This document shows, one piece after another, positions 31,754 through 40,600 of a stretch of 64,000 nt of DNA. Source of the DNA: Candidatus Omnitrophota bacterium (GTDB lineage: Bacteria > Omnitrophota > Gorgyraeia > 2-01-FULL-45-10); assembly GCA_041650805.1 (NCBI GenBank), contig JBAZKM010000001.1:62001-126000 (forward strand), given 5' to 3'. A model generated the notes under the pieces. The model was not told the DNA's origin, did not search any database, and saw only the letters and a list, made by a program, of their open reading frames with translations. Position 1 is the stretch's first letter. Each line of letters opens with the position of its first letter. The translations under genes and the position numbers were made by a program.

Positions 31754-33079
31754 ATGCGTAGAGTTAGAAAGATAGCATGCATCATGGCAATACACTTTTT
31801 TTGTTCGTCTGTCGGTCCTTTCCCTGCTTTTGCGGATCAGGCGGCTATTGAGAACGCGGAGCTGAAGAAAGAGATCGCGCTGTTGAAAGAGCGCTTAAAT
31901 GCGCTGGAAGAGAAGGTGAAGTTATCCGAGACCAAAACCGAAAACATAGAACGCAAAGTATCGGCGCCCGGGACCGGGATGCAGGAGGCCGTAACCTCAT
32001 TCGCAAAGGAGATAGAGGTCCACGGTTTCGTCGATACTTCCTATATATTCAACACGAACACTCCGGTCGCGCCCAACTCCAGGACGAACAACCTCAGGGT
32101 CTTCGATACCGAGGCAAACGGCTTTATGCTTAATATGGCCCAGATAAACTTCGAAAAACCGGTAAGCATGGAATCCCCGGTAGGGTTCCGCGTGGACCTT
32201 GACTATGGGCGGGATGCGCGGCTTATCCATTCGAACGGCCTTGGAAACACCGGGGATGAGTTTGACCTGCAGCAGGCGTATGCCCAGTTCTGCGTTCCGT
32301 TCACCCTGCCCCTGATGGAGAGGCTGACTTTCAAGGTAGGTAAATTTGCCACACTGCACGGCGCAGAAGTCATAGAGTCGGTCAATAATTGGAGCTTTTC
32401 GAGGTCATACCTTTTCGGCTACGCCATCCCGTTCACGCATACAGGCGTGAGGGCATATTACAAGCCTTTTGAGAATGTGCCGGTCGAAACATATATAGGT
32501 ATAGTGAACGGCTGGGACCAGGTGGTCGATCTCAATAAGGCGAAGACCGTAGAGGCGCAGATATATATTACACCGATAGAACCGCTCTCTTTAGGGGTGG
32601 GAGGGATGTTCGGAGCGGAACGGGCCGACTCCGACAAAGACCTCAGGAACCTGATCGACCTTGTCGCCACCTATAAAGTGACCGACAAACTGACCCTTAA
32701 AGCAAATTATGATTACGGCTGGGAGAAGAACGGCGCCTCCGCATTTGCCGGCTACACAGACGGTAAGGACGCCACATGGGACGGCATTGCCGGCTACGTC
32801 AAATATGACCTCTTTGACTGGTGGTCCATAGCGGGCAGAGGCGAATTCTTTCACGACAGGGACGGCGTGCGGACCGGAGTCCTTACTAGCACAACAATGC
32901 CTGTGTCGGATTTGGAACTGTGGGAATTCACGCTCACGAACGAATTCAGATTATTCAAAAACCTCATAACGAGGTTCGAATACAGGTATGACAAGGCGAG
33001 CGGCCAGGTATTCACCAGCGACAAAACGACGTCAAATTATCAAAACACACTGTCCGCGGAAGTGATCGCCAGGTTCTAG
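31754..33079 (+). CDS. outer-membrane porin (coiled coil + beta-barrel, BBP2/OmpL-like)
   Basis: The 441-residue protein has a signal peptide (1-28, ending AFADQ), a heptad-like coiled coil (about 30-70, ELKKEIALLKERLNALEEKV) and then a beta-barrel of alternating strands (IEVHGFVDTSYIF, VGFRVDLDYGR, FTLTNEFRLF, ITRFEYRYDK) ending in VIARF, a C-terminal Phe as required for barrel insertion. It resembles 'putative beta-barrel porin-2' proteins. Being first in an operon with amt and glnB, it probably lets ammonium or small nitrogen compounds cross the outer membrane. Confidence 0.85.
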   Translation: MRRVRKIACIMAIHFFCSSVGPFPAFADQAAIENAELKKEIALLKERLNALEEKVKLSETKTENIERKVSAPGTGMQEAVTSFAKEIEVHGFVDTSYIFNTNTPVAPNSRTNNLRVFDTEANGFMLNMAQINFEKPVSMESPVGFRVDLDYGRDARLIHSNGLGNTGDEFDLQQAYAQFCVPFTLPLMERLTFKVGKFATLHGAEVIESVNNWSFSRSYLFGYAIPFTHTGVRAYYKPFENVPVETYIGIVNGWDQVVDLNKAKTVEAQIYITPIEPLSLGVGGMFGAERADSDKDLRNLIDLVATYKVTDKLTLKANYDYGWEKNGASAFAGYTDGKDATWDGIAGYVKYDLFDWWSIAGRGEFFHDRDGVRTGVLTSTTMPVSDLELWEFTLTNEFRLFKNLITRFEYRYDKASGQVFTSDKTTSNYQNTLSAEVIARF

Positions 33080-33094
33080 GGCCGGGAGAAAGTT

Positions 33095-33838
33095 ATGTCG
33101 GGGAAGATAGTGGTCTTAAAACATGTTGGATCTGAAGGTCCGGGCACCATAGCCGATTTTTTCGCAAATACAAAGTGGGACCTTAGTGTGATCGACCTGG
33201 GCAGGGAGAGTGCGCTCCTGGGCGAACTTACCAATATAGACGGGATCGTCTCCATGGGCGGACCGATGAACGCATATGAAGAGGAGCTATATCCGTTCCT
33301 GAAAGATGAGATCGCGTTCCTGAAGAAGGCAGTAGAGGAAGAGATCCCCACAATAGGAATATGTCTTGGGGCGCAGTTGCTGGCCAGGTCCTGCGGGGCG
33401 ACGGTAAAGAGGGCGGAAGAGGAAGAGATCGGGTGGTACGATGTCGAATTGACCGAGGACGGCCTGCGCGATCCGTTATTCTCCGGGATACCGGCGAAGA
33501 TACGCGTCTTCCAATGGCATCATGATACTTTTGAAATACCCGCGGGAGGCACGCTTATGGCAAAAGGCCGGGGTTGTTTGAACCAGGCGTTCAAGGTCGG
33601 CGCCAACGCGTATGGCCTTCAATTCCATGTTGAGGTGACCCCTCAGATGATAACAAGCTGGATAAGAGAGTGCGGCGAATTAAGAGAGGGTGCGGCCGAT
33701 ATCCTTTTTGAGTGTTATGAAGGCCGTGAAGCCCTCAGGGAGCTGACAGAGAAGCTCTGCCTTAATTTTTCCAGGATGATCTCGGTTTCACAAAGATCCG
33801 CAACCGGGCGAACCCCGGCCGGGCATAAAACGTTTTAA
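33095..33838 (+). CDS. class I glutamine amidotransferase (GMP synthase-like)
   Basis: The 247-residue protein is a stand-alone class I GATase domain: IVSMGGPMNAYEE (oxyanion strand), nucleophile Cys90 in IPTIGICLGAQLLA, and His in AYGLQFHVEVTPQM. No synthetase domain is attached, as in 'GMP synthase-like' glutamine hydrolases of unknown acceptor. It lies 15 bases after the porin and 17 before amt, so it is co-transcribed with nitrogen genes and may release ammonia from glutamine or a gamma-glutamyl compound. The C-terminal 20 residues are basic and not conserved. Confidence 0.85.
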   Translation: MSGKIVVLKHVGSEGPGTIADFFANTKWDLSVIDLGRESALLGELTNIDGIVSMGGPMNAYEEELYPFLKDEIAFLKKAVEEEIPTIGICLGAQLLARSCGATVKRAEEEEIGWYDVELTEDGLRDPLFSGIPAKIRVFQWHHDTFEIPAGGTLMAKGRGCLNQAFKVGANAYGLQFHVEVTPQMITSWIRECGELREGAADILFECYEGREALRELTEKLCLNFSRMISVSQRSATGRTPAGHKTF

Positions 33839-33855
33839 CTAAAAAGGAGGCGGTT

Positions 33856-35091
33856 ATGATAAATTCAGGCGATACGGCGTGGGTCCTGATATCGAGCGCG
33901 CTCGTGATGCTTATGACGGCGCCGGGGCTGGCGTTCTTCTACGGGGGGCTCGTGAGGCGCAAGAACGTCCTCGCGACGATGATGCAGTCGTTCTTCATCC
34001 TATGCCTCCTGAGCATCCAATGGATACTCTGGGGCTATACGCTATCATTCGGCCCTGACAAAGGGCACTTCATAGGAGGTCTTGCGTGGTTCGGCCTTAA
34101 AGGCGTGGGCATGGCCCCTAACGCCGATTATGCGGCCACTATACCGCATCTCCTCTTTATGGCATACCAGATGATGTTCGCGGTCATAACGCCGGCACTC
34201 ATCACCGGCGCCTTCGCGGAGAGGATGAAGTTCTCTACATACGTTATATTCACGCTGCTATGGGCAACGCTGGTCTACGACCCCGTGTGCCACTGGGTAT
34301 GGGGGACCGGAGGATGGTTGCGCGCTAAAGGGGCCCTCGATTTTGCCGGCGGCACGGTAGTCCATGTCTCCTCGGGTATAGCCGCGCTGGTCGCGGCACT
34401 GGTACTGGGTAAGAGGCGCGGTTATGGCCGTGAACCGATGAGCCCTCACAACCTGCCCCTTACGGTACTGGGCGCGGCGCTATTGTGGTTCGGGTGGTTC
34501 GGGTTCAATGCGGGGAGCGCGCTCGGCGCGAATGAGCTGGCGGTATGGGCATTCATCTCGACCAACACCGCGGCAGCGGCAGCCGCCCTCACATGGATGT
34601 TCATAGAGTGGAAGACGGTGGGAAAACCGACCATCCTTGGAGGGGCGACAGGAGCGGTAGCCGGCCTCGTTGCGATAACCCCTGCGGCCGGGTTCGTCTC
34701 TCCGATCTCCGCGATATTTATAGGGATAATAGTAGGGCTTGTATGCTACATGGCGGTGGCGGTCATAAAACTGAAACTGGCCTACGATGACTCTCTTGAC
34801 GCATTCGGCGTCCACGGCGTGGGAGGTACGGTCGGCGCCCTTGCGACGGGCCTATTTGCCCAGAAGGCCATAAATCCCGCGGGGAACAACGGCCTCTTCT
34901 TCGGGAACCCTTCTCAATTCATGGTCCAGCTTACGGGCGTCCTGGCCACGATGGTATATTCCGTGGTGGTCACGTTCGTATTGTTGAAGGTCCTGGACGC
35001 CGTCATGGGTCTGAGGGTGGACGACGATGACGAGGTCGTGGGCCTCGACATTTCGCAGCACGAGGAGAGCGCATATACGTTGCTGGACTAA
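33856..35091 (+). CDS. amt: ammonium transporter (Amt family)
   Basis: This 411-residue channel has 11 predicted transmembrane helices and all core Amt features: the N-terminal LMTAPGLAFFYGGLVRRKNV, the pore twin histidines in GGTVVHVSSG and DAFGVHGVGGTVGAL, and WFGWFGFNAGSALGANE. It conducts ammonia or ammonium into the cell and is normally blocked by P-II protein, encoded next (18 bases downstream). AAAGGAGG precedes the ATG. Confidence 0.96.
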   Translation: MINSGDTAWVLISSALVMLMTAPGLAFFYGGLVRRKNVLATMMQSFFILCLLSIQWILWGYTLSFGPDKGHFIGGLAWFGLKGVGMAPNADYAATIPHLLFMAYQMMFAVITPALITGAFAERMKFSTYVIFTLLWATLVYDPVCHWVWGTGGWLRAKGALDFAGGTVVHVSSGIAALVAALVLGKRRGYGREPMSPHNLPLTVLGAALLWFGWFGFNAGSALGANELAVWAFISTNTAAAAAALTWMFIEWKTVGKPTILGGATGAVAGLVAITPAAGFVSPISAIFIGIIVGLVCYMAVAVIKLKLAYDDSLDAFGVHGVGGTVGALATGLFAQKAINPAGNNGLFFGNPSQFMVQLTGVLATMVYSVVVTFVLLKVLDAVMGLRVDDDDEVVGLDISQHEESAYTLLD

Positions 35092-35109
35092 TAGGAAAGG
35101 AAGGCACAT

Positions 35110-35451
35110 ATGAAACTTATAATCGCGATACTGCAGCCGCACAAGCTGGAGAATGTCCTGCAGGAGCTTGACAGGGACCAGATATATCTTAAGACGGTCT
35201 CGAACGTCCTCGGATGCGGGCGCCAGAAGGGACGTACCGAAGTATACCGGGGGAGGAAAGAGACCGGCAATATGCTGAAGAAGGTACGCCTCGAGATAGC
35301 CGTCAACGACAAGTACCTGCAGCCGGCCGTAAATGCTATAATGCGCGGCGCAAAGACGGGGAACATAGGGGACGGGAAGATATTTGTGCTCGACCTTGCA
35401 GAGTGTATGCGTATAAGGACCGGAGAGAAGGGCGGAGAGGCGATAGGATAA
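35110..35451 (+). CDS. glnB: nitrogen regulatory protein P-II without Tyr51
   Basis: P-II proteins read 2-oxoglutarate and ATP/ADP and regulate Amt and other targets. The 113-residue protein has the T-loop start GCGRQKGRTEVYRGRK (Tyr46 kept) and the C-terminal GDGKIFVLDLAECMRIRTGE. Residue 51, the uridylylated Tyr of the enteric protein, is Glu here (RGRKETG), and residue 9 is Gln in place of Lys. So it probably works by ligand binding only, without GlnD modification. Being behind amt it is functionally a GlnK. A terminator follows directly. Confidence 0.92.
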   Translation: MKLIIAILQPHKLENVLQELDRDQIYLKTVSNVLGCGRQKGRTEVYRGRKETGNMLKKVRLEIAVNDKYLQPAVNAIMRGAKTGNIGDGKIFVLDLAECMRIRTGEKGGEAIG

Positions 35452-35454
35452 AAA

Positions 35455-35487
35455 CTGGATTCTGGTTACCAAATCCGGCCCGTTTTT
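35455..35487 (+). terminator. terminator of the porin-amt-glnB operon
   Basis: CTGGATT (35455-35461) pairs with AATCCGG (35472-35478); inside, TGG pairs with CCA around TTA. After CCCG a T5 run follows. It separates the operon from the glnA leader. Confidence 0.75.
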
Positions 35488-35498
35488 ACTTGTATATA
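35484..35498 (+). promoter_or_regulatory. shared 15-base box, copy 2 (glnA)
   Basis: Identical 15-base TTTTACTTGTATATA to 31569-31583. It begins in the T run of the terminator and ends 17 bases before P1 of the glnA leader. TAAAAT (35507-35512) downstream could alternatively be a -10 with TTTACT as -35. Confidence 0.5.
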
Positions 35499-35514
35499 CA
35501 GGTGGCTAAAATAT

Positions 35515-35605
35515 AGGCACATTGTAGTGCCTCTTTAAGCAAAGAAGATAAGAACATAGGCGTTCGAACAGGTCAACGAAGTCGTGACCATTCGGACGCT
35601 TTTTT
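35515..35605 (+). promoter_or_regulatory. glnA leader: canonical dual-hexaloop ANTAR-type attenuator
   Basis: P1 is AGGCAC-[ATTGTA]-GTGCCT (35515-35532), a perfect 6-bp stem with A1 and G4 in the loop. P2 is GAAC-[ATAGGC]-GTTC (35552-35565), again A1 and G4. P2 overlaps the 5' arm of the terminator: GCGTTCGAA with TTCGGACGC (9 bp, one G-U), then GGTCA with TGACC, followed by T6 (35600-35605). P2 and the terminator are mutually exclusive. This is the clearest member of the set. Confidence 0.82.
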
Positions 35606-35646
35606 ATTTGGTAAAAATAACGAAAGATAAAAGGAGGAATAGAGCG

Positions 35647-37149
35647 ATGGCAAAGAAGAAAGAGATGATAGAGGTTAAGACCAAAAACCCTCTCGTGAAC
35701 GGCTCATTTGACGAAAAGGCGGCGCGGTCGGTGATGAAGATGGTGAAGGATAAGGGTATCCAGATAATCGACCTGAAGTTCAATGACCTGCCCGGCCTGT
35801 GGCAGCACTTTTCCATACCGGCCACTGAGATGAAAGAGATGGACGATATCACACGTTCCATATGGGTGGACGGTATAGGGTTCGACGGCTCATCCATAAG
35901 AGGCTTCCAGAAGATACAGGAGTCGGACATGATACTCATACCCGACCCTTCGACCGCAGTCATAGACCCTGTCTGCGAAGTCCCTACGTTGAGCCTCATA
36001 TGCGACATCTACGACCCTCTTTCCAGAAAGGCATACACGCGCGACCCCCGCTACATAGCCAAGAAGGCGGAGAAGTACCTCAAGACGACCGGGATCGCCG
36101 ACAGCGTCTACTTCGGGCCGGAAGCCGAATTCTTCATCTTCAACGATGTCCGGTTCGACCAGACAGAGAACTCCGGCTACTACTTTATCGACTCCGATGA
36201 GGCGGACTGGAACACGGGGAGGACAGAAAACCCCAACCTGGGTTACAAGATAAGGTTCAAAGAAGGATACTTCCCTGTACCTCCGCATGATTCCTTACAG
36301 GACCTCAGGAGCAGGATAATCCTTAAGATGCTCGAATCCGGCATCAATGTGGAGGTCCATCACCATGAAGTCGCGACAGCCGGCCAGTGCGAGATAGACA
36401 TGAAGTTCGACAAGCTGACAAAGATGGCCGACAACCTGCTCCTCTACAAATACATAATAAAGAACATGGCCAGGAAGAACGGGATGGTAGCGACGTTCAT
36501 GCCCAAACCTCTCTTTGCGGATAACGGTTCGGGCATGCATTGTCACCAGAGCCTGTGGAAGAACGGCGTCAACCTATTCTACGACAAGAACGGCTATGCC
36601 CTGCTCAGCCAGACGGCGAAATACTATATAGGAGGGCTCCTGAAGCATGCCAACAGTTTAATGGCCTTCTGCGCCCCGACCACCAACTCCTATAAACGGC
36701 TTGTGCCCGGATATGAGGCGCCCGTCAACCTCGTCTATTCGGCCAGGAACCGTTCTGCGGCGGTACGCATACCTATGTACTCCGACAGCCCTAAATCGAA
36801 GCGTATAGAGTTCCGTCCGCCTGACCCGGCATGTAACGGCTACATCGCATTCAGCGCCATGCTGATGGCCGGCCTGGACGGCATACAGAACAAGATAGAC
36901 CCGGGTGAGCCGAATGATGCCGATCTCTTTGAGCTGAACGAAGAAGAGCTTAAGAAGATACCGACCGTACCGTCATCTCTGCGAAGGGCGATCGATGCCC
37001 TGGAGGCGGACCACGAATACCTCCTCAAGGGAGGCGTCTTCACCAAAGATGTCATAGACATCTGGATAGAATACAAGAGAAAGAAAGAGATAGATTCCGT
37101 GCGGATGCGGCCGCACCCTTACGAATTCTACCTCTACTTCGATATTTAA
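35647..37149 (+). CDS. glnA: glutamine synthetase type I without the adenylylation tyrosine
   Basis: GlnA condenses glutamate and ammonia to glutamine with ATP. The 500-residue protein has the GSI landmarks: VDGIGFDGSSIRGF, FGPEAEFFIFND, EVHHHEVATAGQCEID (metal Glu and His), KPLFADNGSGMHCHQSLW and NRSAAVRIPMYSDSPKSKRI. Where enterobacterial enzymes have the adenylylated Tyr in NLYDLP, this one reads ADLFELN (Phe428), so adenylylation control is unlikely. The ATG at 35647 follows AAAGGAGG. Expression instead appears to depend on the leader just upstream. Confidence 0.96.
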   Translation: MAKKKEMIEVKTKNPLVNGSFDEKAARSVMKMVKDKGIQIIDLKFNDLPGLWQHFSIPATEMKEMDDITRSIWVDGIGFDGSSIRGFQKIQESDMILIPDPSTAVIDPVCEVPTLSLICDIYDPLSRKAYTRDPRYIAKKAEKYLKTTGIADSVYFGPEAEFFIFNDVRFDQTENSGYYFIDSDEADWNTGRTENPNLGYKIRFKEGYFPVPPHDSLQDLRSRIILKMLESGINVEVHHHEVATAGQCEIDMKFDKLTKMADNLLLYKYIIKNMARKNGMVATFMPKPLFADNGSGMHCHQSLWKNGVNLFYDKNGYALLSQTAKYYIGGLLKHANSLMAFCAPTTNSYKRLVPGYEAPVNLVYSARNRSAAVRIPMYSDSPKSKRIEFRPPDPACNGYIAFSAMLMAGLDGIQNKIDPGEPNDADLFELNEEELKKIPTVPSSLRRAIDALEADHEYLLKGGVFTKDVIDIWIEYKRKKEIDSVRMRPHPYEFYLYFDI

Positions 37150-37165
37150 ACAGGTCCGGGCTTTC

Positions 37166-37205
37166 CCGCCGGCTGCCTTTTGACCGGAAAAGAGGCGGCC
37201 GGCGG
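37166..37205 (+). other. strong GC-rich hairpin between glnA and the Fis-like gene
   Basis: CCGCCGGCTGCCT (37166-37178) pairs with AGGCGGCCGGCGG (37193-37205) over 13 bp with one G-U. No T run follows directly, so it is not a simple terminator; a T8 stretch occurs about 20 bases on. It may be a processing or stability element that lowers expression of the downstream glutamate synthase genes relative to glnA. Confidence 0.6.
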
Positions 37206-37250
37206 AAAAAGATCAGGAACATATTTTTTTTAATAAAGGATGCCTATATT

Positions 37251-37664
37251 TTGGGCAAGAAACCGAAGAAGGTCAAGATGGTGACTATACTGATCTCCAG
37301 GGACGAAAAGAACATACAGCGCATACTGACCGATGCCCTGCAGAGGGAAGGGTATGGGACATCCGTAGACCTGAAGACGGATGATATGATGCGGCTAGCC
37401 GGCAAGATCAATGAACCCGGGGCGTCGACGCTGAAAGATATAATCACCAGGCTGGGGGAGTCGCTCTGCCGCGAAAAGAACGGTGTGCTGTACAGGTCTA
37501 TCCTGGAGATCATCGAGAAACCGCTCATAGAATATACCCTCGAGAGGACGGAGGGAAATCAATTGAAGGCGGCCAGGATACTCGGGATCAACCGCAATAC
37601 GATGCGCTCAAAGATAAAGAGGCTGAACATCGATGTCGATAGGTGGAAGGTGCCCATACAATGA
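37251..37664 (+). CDS. small protein with C-terminal Fis/NtrC-type helix-turn-helix
   Basis: The 137-residue protein ends in a clear Fis-family DNA-binding motif: PLIEYTLERTEGNQLKAARI followed by LGINRNTMRSKIKRLNID, as at the C-terminus of NtrC. The N-terminal 90 residues (VKMVTILISRDEKNIQRILT...) have no receiver or AAA+ domain. The start is TTG 37251 (AAAGGA about 10 bases upstream) or ATG 37278. Lying between glnA and gltB, with an ATGA overlap to gltB, it is probably a nitrogen regulator, but its targets are unknown. Confidence 0.75.
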   Translation: MGKKPKKVKMVTILISRDEKNIQRILTDALQREGYGTSVDLKTDDMMRLAGKINEPGASTLKDIITRLGESLCREKNGVLYRSILEIIEKPLIEYTLERTEGNQLKAARILGINRNTMRSKIKRLNIDVDRWKVPIQ

Positions 37665-40600
37665 ACTTTCACAACGTTCCGGAAGAACAGGGATTATACG
37701 ACCCGCGCTTTGAGCACGACAGCTGCGGTGTAGGATTCGTGTGCGACATAAAGGGCATACGGTCGAATGACATCATACGCCAGGCCCTGGAGGTGCTCGG
37801 ACACCTTTCTCACCGCGGGGCGACCGGGGCCGATCCGAAAACTGGCGACGGAGCCGGCATCCTTATGCAGATGCCGCACAAATTCTTTTCTACGGTTTGC
37901 GACAGGGCAGGTATAGCGCTTCCGGGCGAGGGCGATTACGGCTCAGGCCTCGTATTCTTATCCCGTGACCCGGAAGAAAGGAAGTCCCATAAACGCATCT
38001 TCGAAAAGATCGTAAGGGAAGAGGGGCAGGTCTGCGCCGGTTGGCGGGCGGTCCCGGTAGACGATTCCGATATAGGGCTAGCGGCGCGCGAGACGGAACC
38101 GGTGATAGAACAGGTCTTCATAACGAAGGGTAAGGGGGTCTCCGATATCTTCGATTTTGAGAGGAAGCTCTATCTGATCCGAAGGCGCGTCGAAAACGCG
38201 ATAAGGGGCGGCGGGGCCGCAGGCAAGGTCTCCTTTTACGTCACAAACCTGTCGTGCCGGACATTCTCCTACAAAGGCCTCCTGACGCCTTCTCAGACGG
38301 GAAATTTCTTCCCCGACCTGAAAGACCGGGCAATGGAAAGCGCCATATGCGTCGTCCATTCGCGCTACAGCACCAATACGTTCCCGACATGGGACCTTGC
38401 CCAGCCGTTCCGTTTCCTGGCCCACAACGGGGAGATAAACACCCTGCGCGGCAATATAAACTGGATGCATGCGAGGGAAGGTCTCTTGAAGAGCAGGCTC
38501 TTCGGGAAGGACATCAGGAAGATAATGCCTGTCATAGTTCCCGGCGGCAGCGATTCGGCGAACATCGATAATGTCTTTGAACTGCTCGTACTGTCCGGCA
38601 GGTCTATGCCTCACGCGATGAGCATGCTCATACCGTCCGCATGGGAAGAGAACGGTCTCATGAAGAAGAAGATAAAAGACTTCCACAGGTACCACGCCTG
38701 CCTGACCGAACCATGGGACGGCCCGGCGGCCATAGCGTTCACGGACGGGACGAGGGTCGGCGCTGTATTGGACCGGAACGGCCTGCGCCCCGCTCGGTAC
38801 ATAATAACGAAACGGGATCTTGTCGTCATGGCCTCGGAAGTAGGGGTGCTCGATATCAACCCTTCGGATATACTCGTCTCCGCGAAACTTGAGCCGGGCA
38901 AGATGTTCTTCATAGATACCGCCGAGGGGCGCATAATAGACGACGATGAGATAAAGGGCGGCCTCGCATCCGGGGCTCCCTACTCCGCATGGCTCGATTC
39001 GCACCTTGTCGACCTTGAGGACTTGCCCGACGGAAAAGTGCCCGCCGATAAGGGGGATCTCCAGACGGCCCTGAAGGCGTTCGGTTATACCAGGGAAGAC
39101 CTGAAGATGATCATCAAGCCGATGGCTGAAAAGGGGGTTGAGCCGATCGGTTCCATGGGAAACGACACGCCGCATGCGGCGCTATCGGAGGTCCCGCAGC
39201 TTATTTACAGCTACTTCAAACAGCTGTTCGCACAGGTGACTAACCCGGCCATAGACCCCATACGCGAAGAGCTCGTCATGAGCCTGGAGACGTATCTCGG
39301 CCCGGAGGGGAACCTCCTGGACGAAACGGATGAGCATTGCCGGCGGCTCAGGGTGAAACGGCCAATACTCACTAACGAGGAACTGGCGAAGATACGCGCG
39401 ATAAAGAAGAACGGCTTCAGGACAAAGACGATATCCACCCTCTTTGACCCATCCGATAAGGACGGGTTTGAAAATACGCTATCGTCGATATGCCGCAAGG
39501 TCTCTTCCGCGATACGGGAAGGGTGTACCTTCATCATATTGAGCGACCGCGGCGTCGACAGGGACCATGCGGCCCTGCCGGCCCTTATGGCGATCGGCGC
39601 CGTCCACCACCATCTCGTCAGGAAGGCATTGCGGACGAGGATAGGCATCATAGTGGAAAGCGGAGAGCCGCGCGAGGTGCACCATTTCGCGCTCCTCTTC
39701 GGCTACGGCGCGGACTGCGTCAACCCGTACCTGGCCTATGAGACGATCGGCCATCTTAAGGCAACGGGCGAACTCTCTCCGAACGTTAAAGTTGCGCTCA
39801 AGAATTATATTGCGGCGGTGAACAAAGGCATAATGAAGGTCCTTTCCAAGATGGGGATATCGACGCTCCAGAGCTACAGGGGCGCCCAGATCTTCGAGGC
39901 GCTGGGCCTGAATAAAGACGTGGTGGAGAGGTGTTTTGCAGGGACCGTCTCCAGGATAGGCGGATCCGATCTCAACGCCATCCAGGAAGAGTACCTTTCG
40001 AGGCACAGGGAGGCATACCCGGCAGGAGTCTACCCGCAGCCGTATCTCGCCTCGGGCGGCATCTACCAATGGAAAAAGGACGGGGAGTTCCACCTCTGGA
40101 ACCCCGACAGCATAGCGGCCCTTCAGGACGCCGCAAGGAAGGACGACTATCCAAGGTATAAGGAGTTTGCAAAACTTATCAATGACCAGCGGGAACACCC
40201 GACTACCCTCAGGGGCCTCCTCGCCTTCAGGAAAGCGGTGCCGATACCCATCGACGAAGTAGAACCCGTTGAAGATATAGTGAAACGCTTCGCGACGGGC
40301 GCCATGAGCTTCGGGTCCATAAGCAGGGCCGCGCATGAAACGATAGCGATAGCGATGAACCGCCTCGGCGGGCGCTCAAACACGGGAGAGGGCGGAGAAG
40401 ACCCCGCAAGGTTCAGTCCCCTCCCGAACGGCGATTCGGTCCGGAGCTCCGTCAAACAGGTCGCATCAGGGAGATTCGGCGTCACCATAAATTACCTTGT
40501 GAACGCTGATGAGCTCCAGATAAAGATCGCCCAGGGTGCCAAGCCCGGAGAAGGAGGCCAGCTGCCCGGACATAAGGTCAGCGCCACCATCGCCAAAACC

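Noticed and set aside
35481..35520. A sigma-54 promoter in front of glnA
   Set aside because: GG/GC dinucleotides at the required 10-base distance were looked for around TGGC (35503-35506) and not found.
37240..37284. ATG at 37240 as the start of the Fis-like gene
   Set aside because: It is in another frame and meets a stop after 14 codons.
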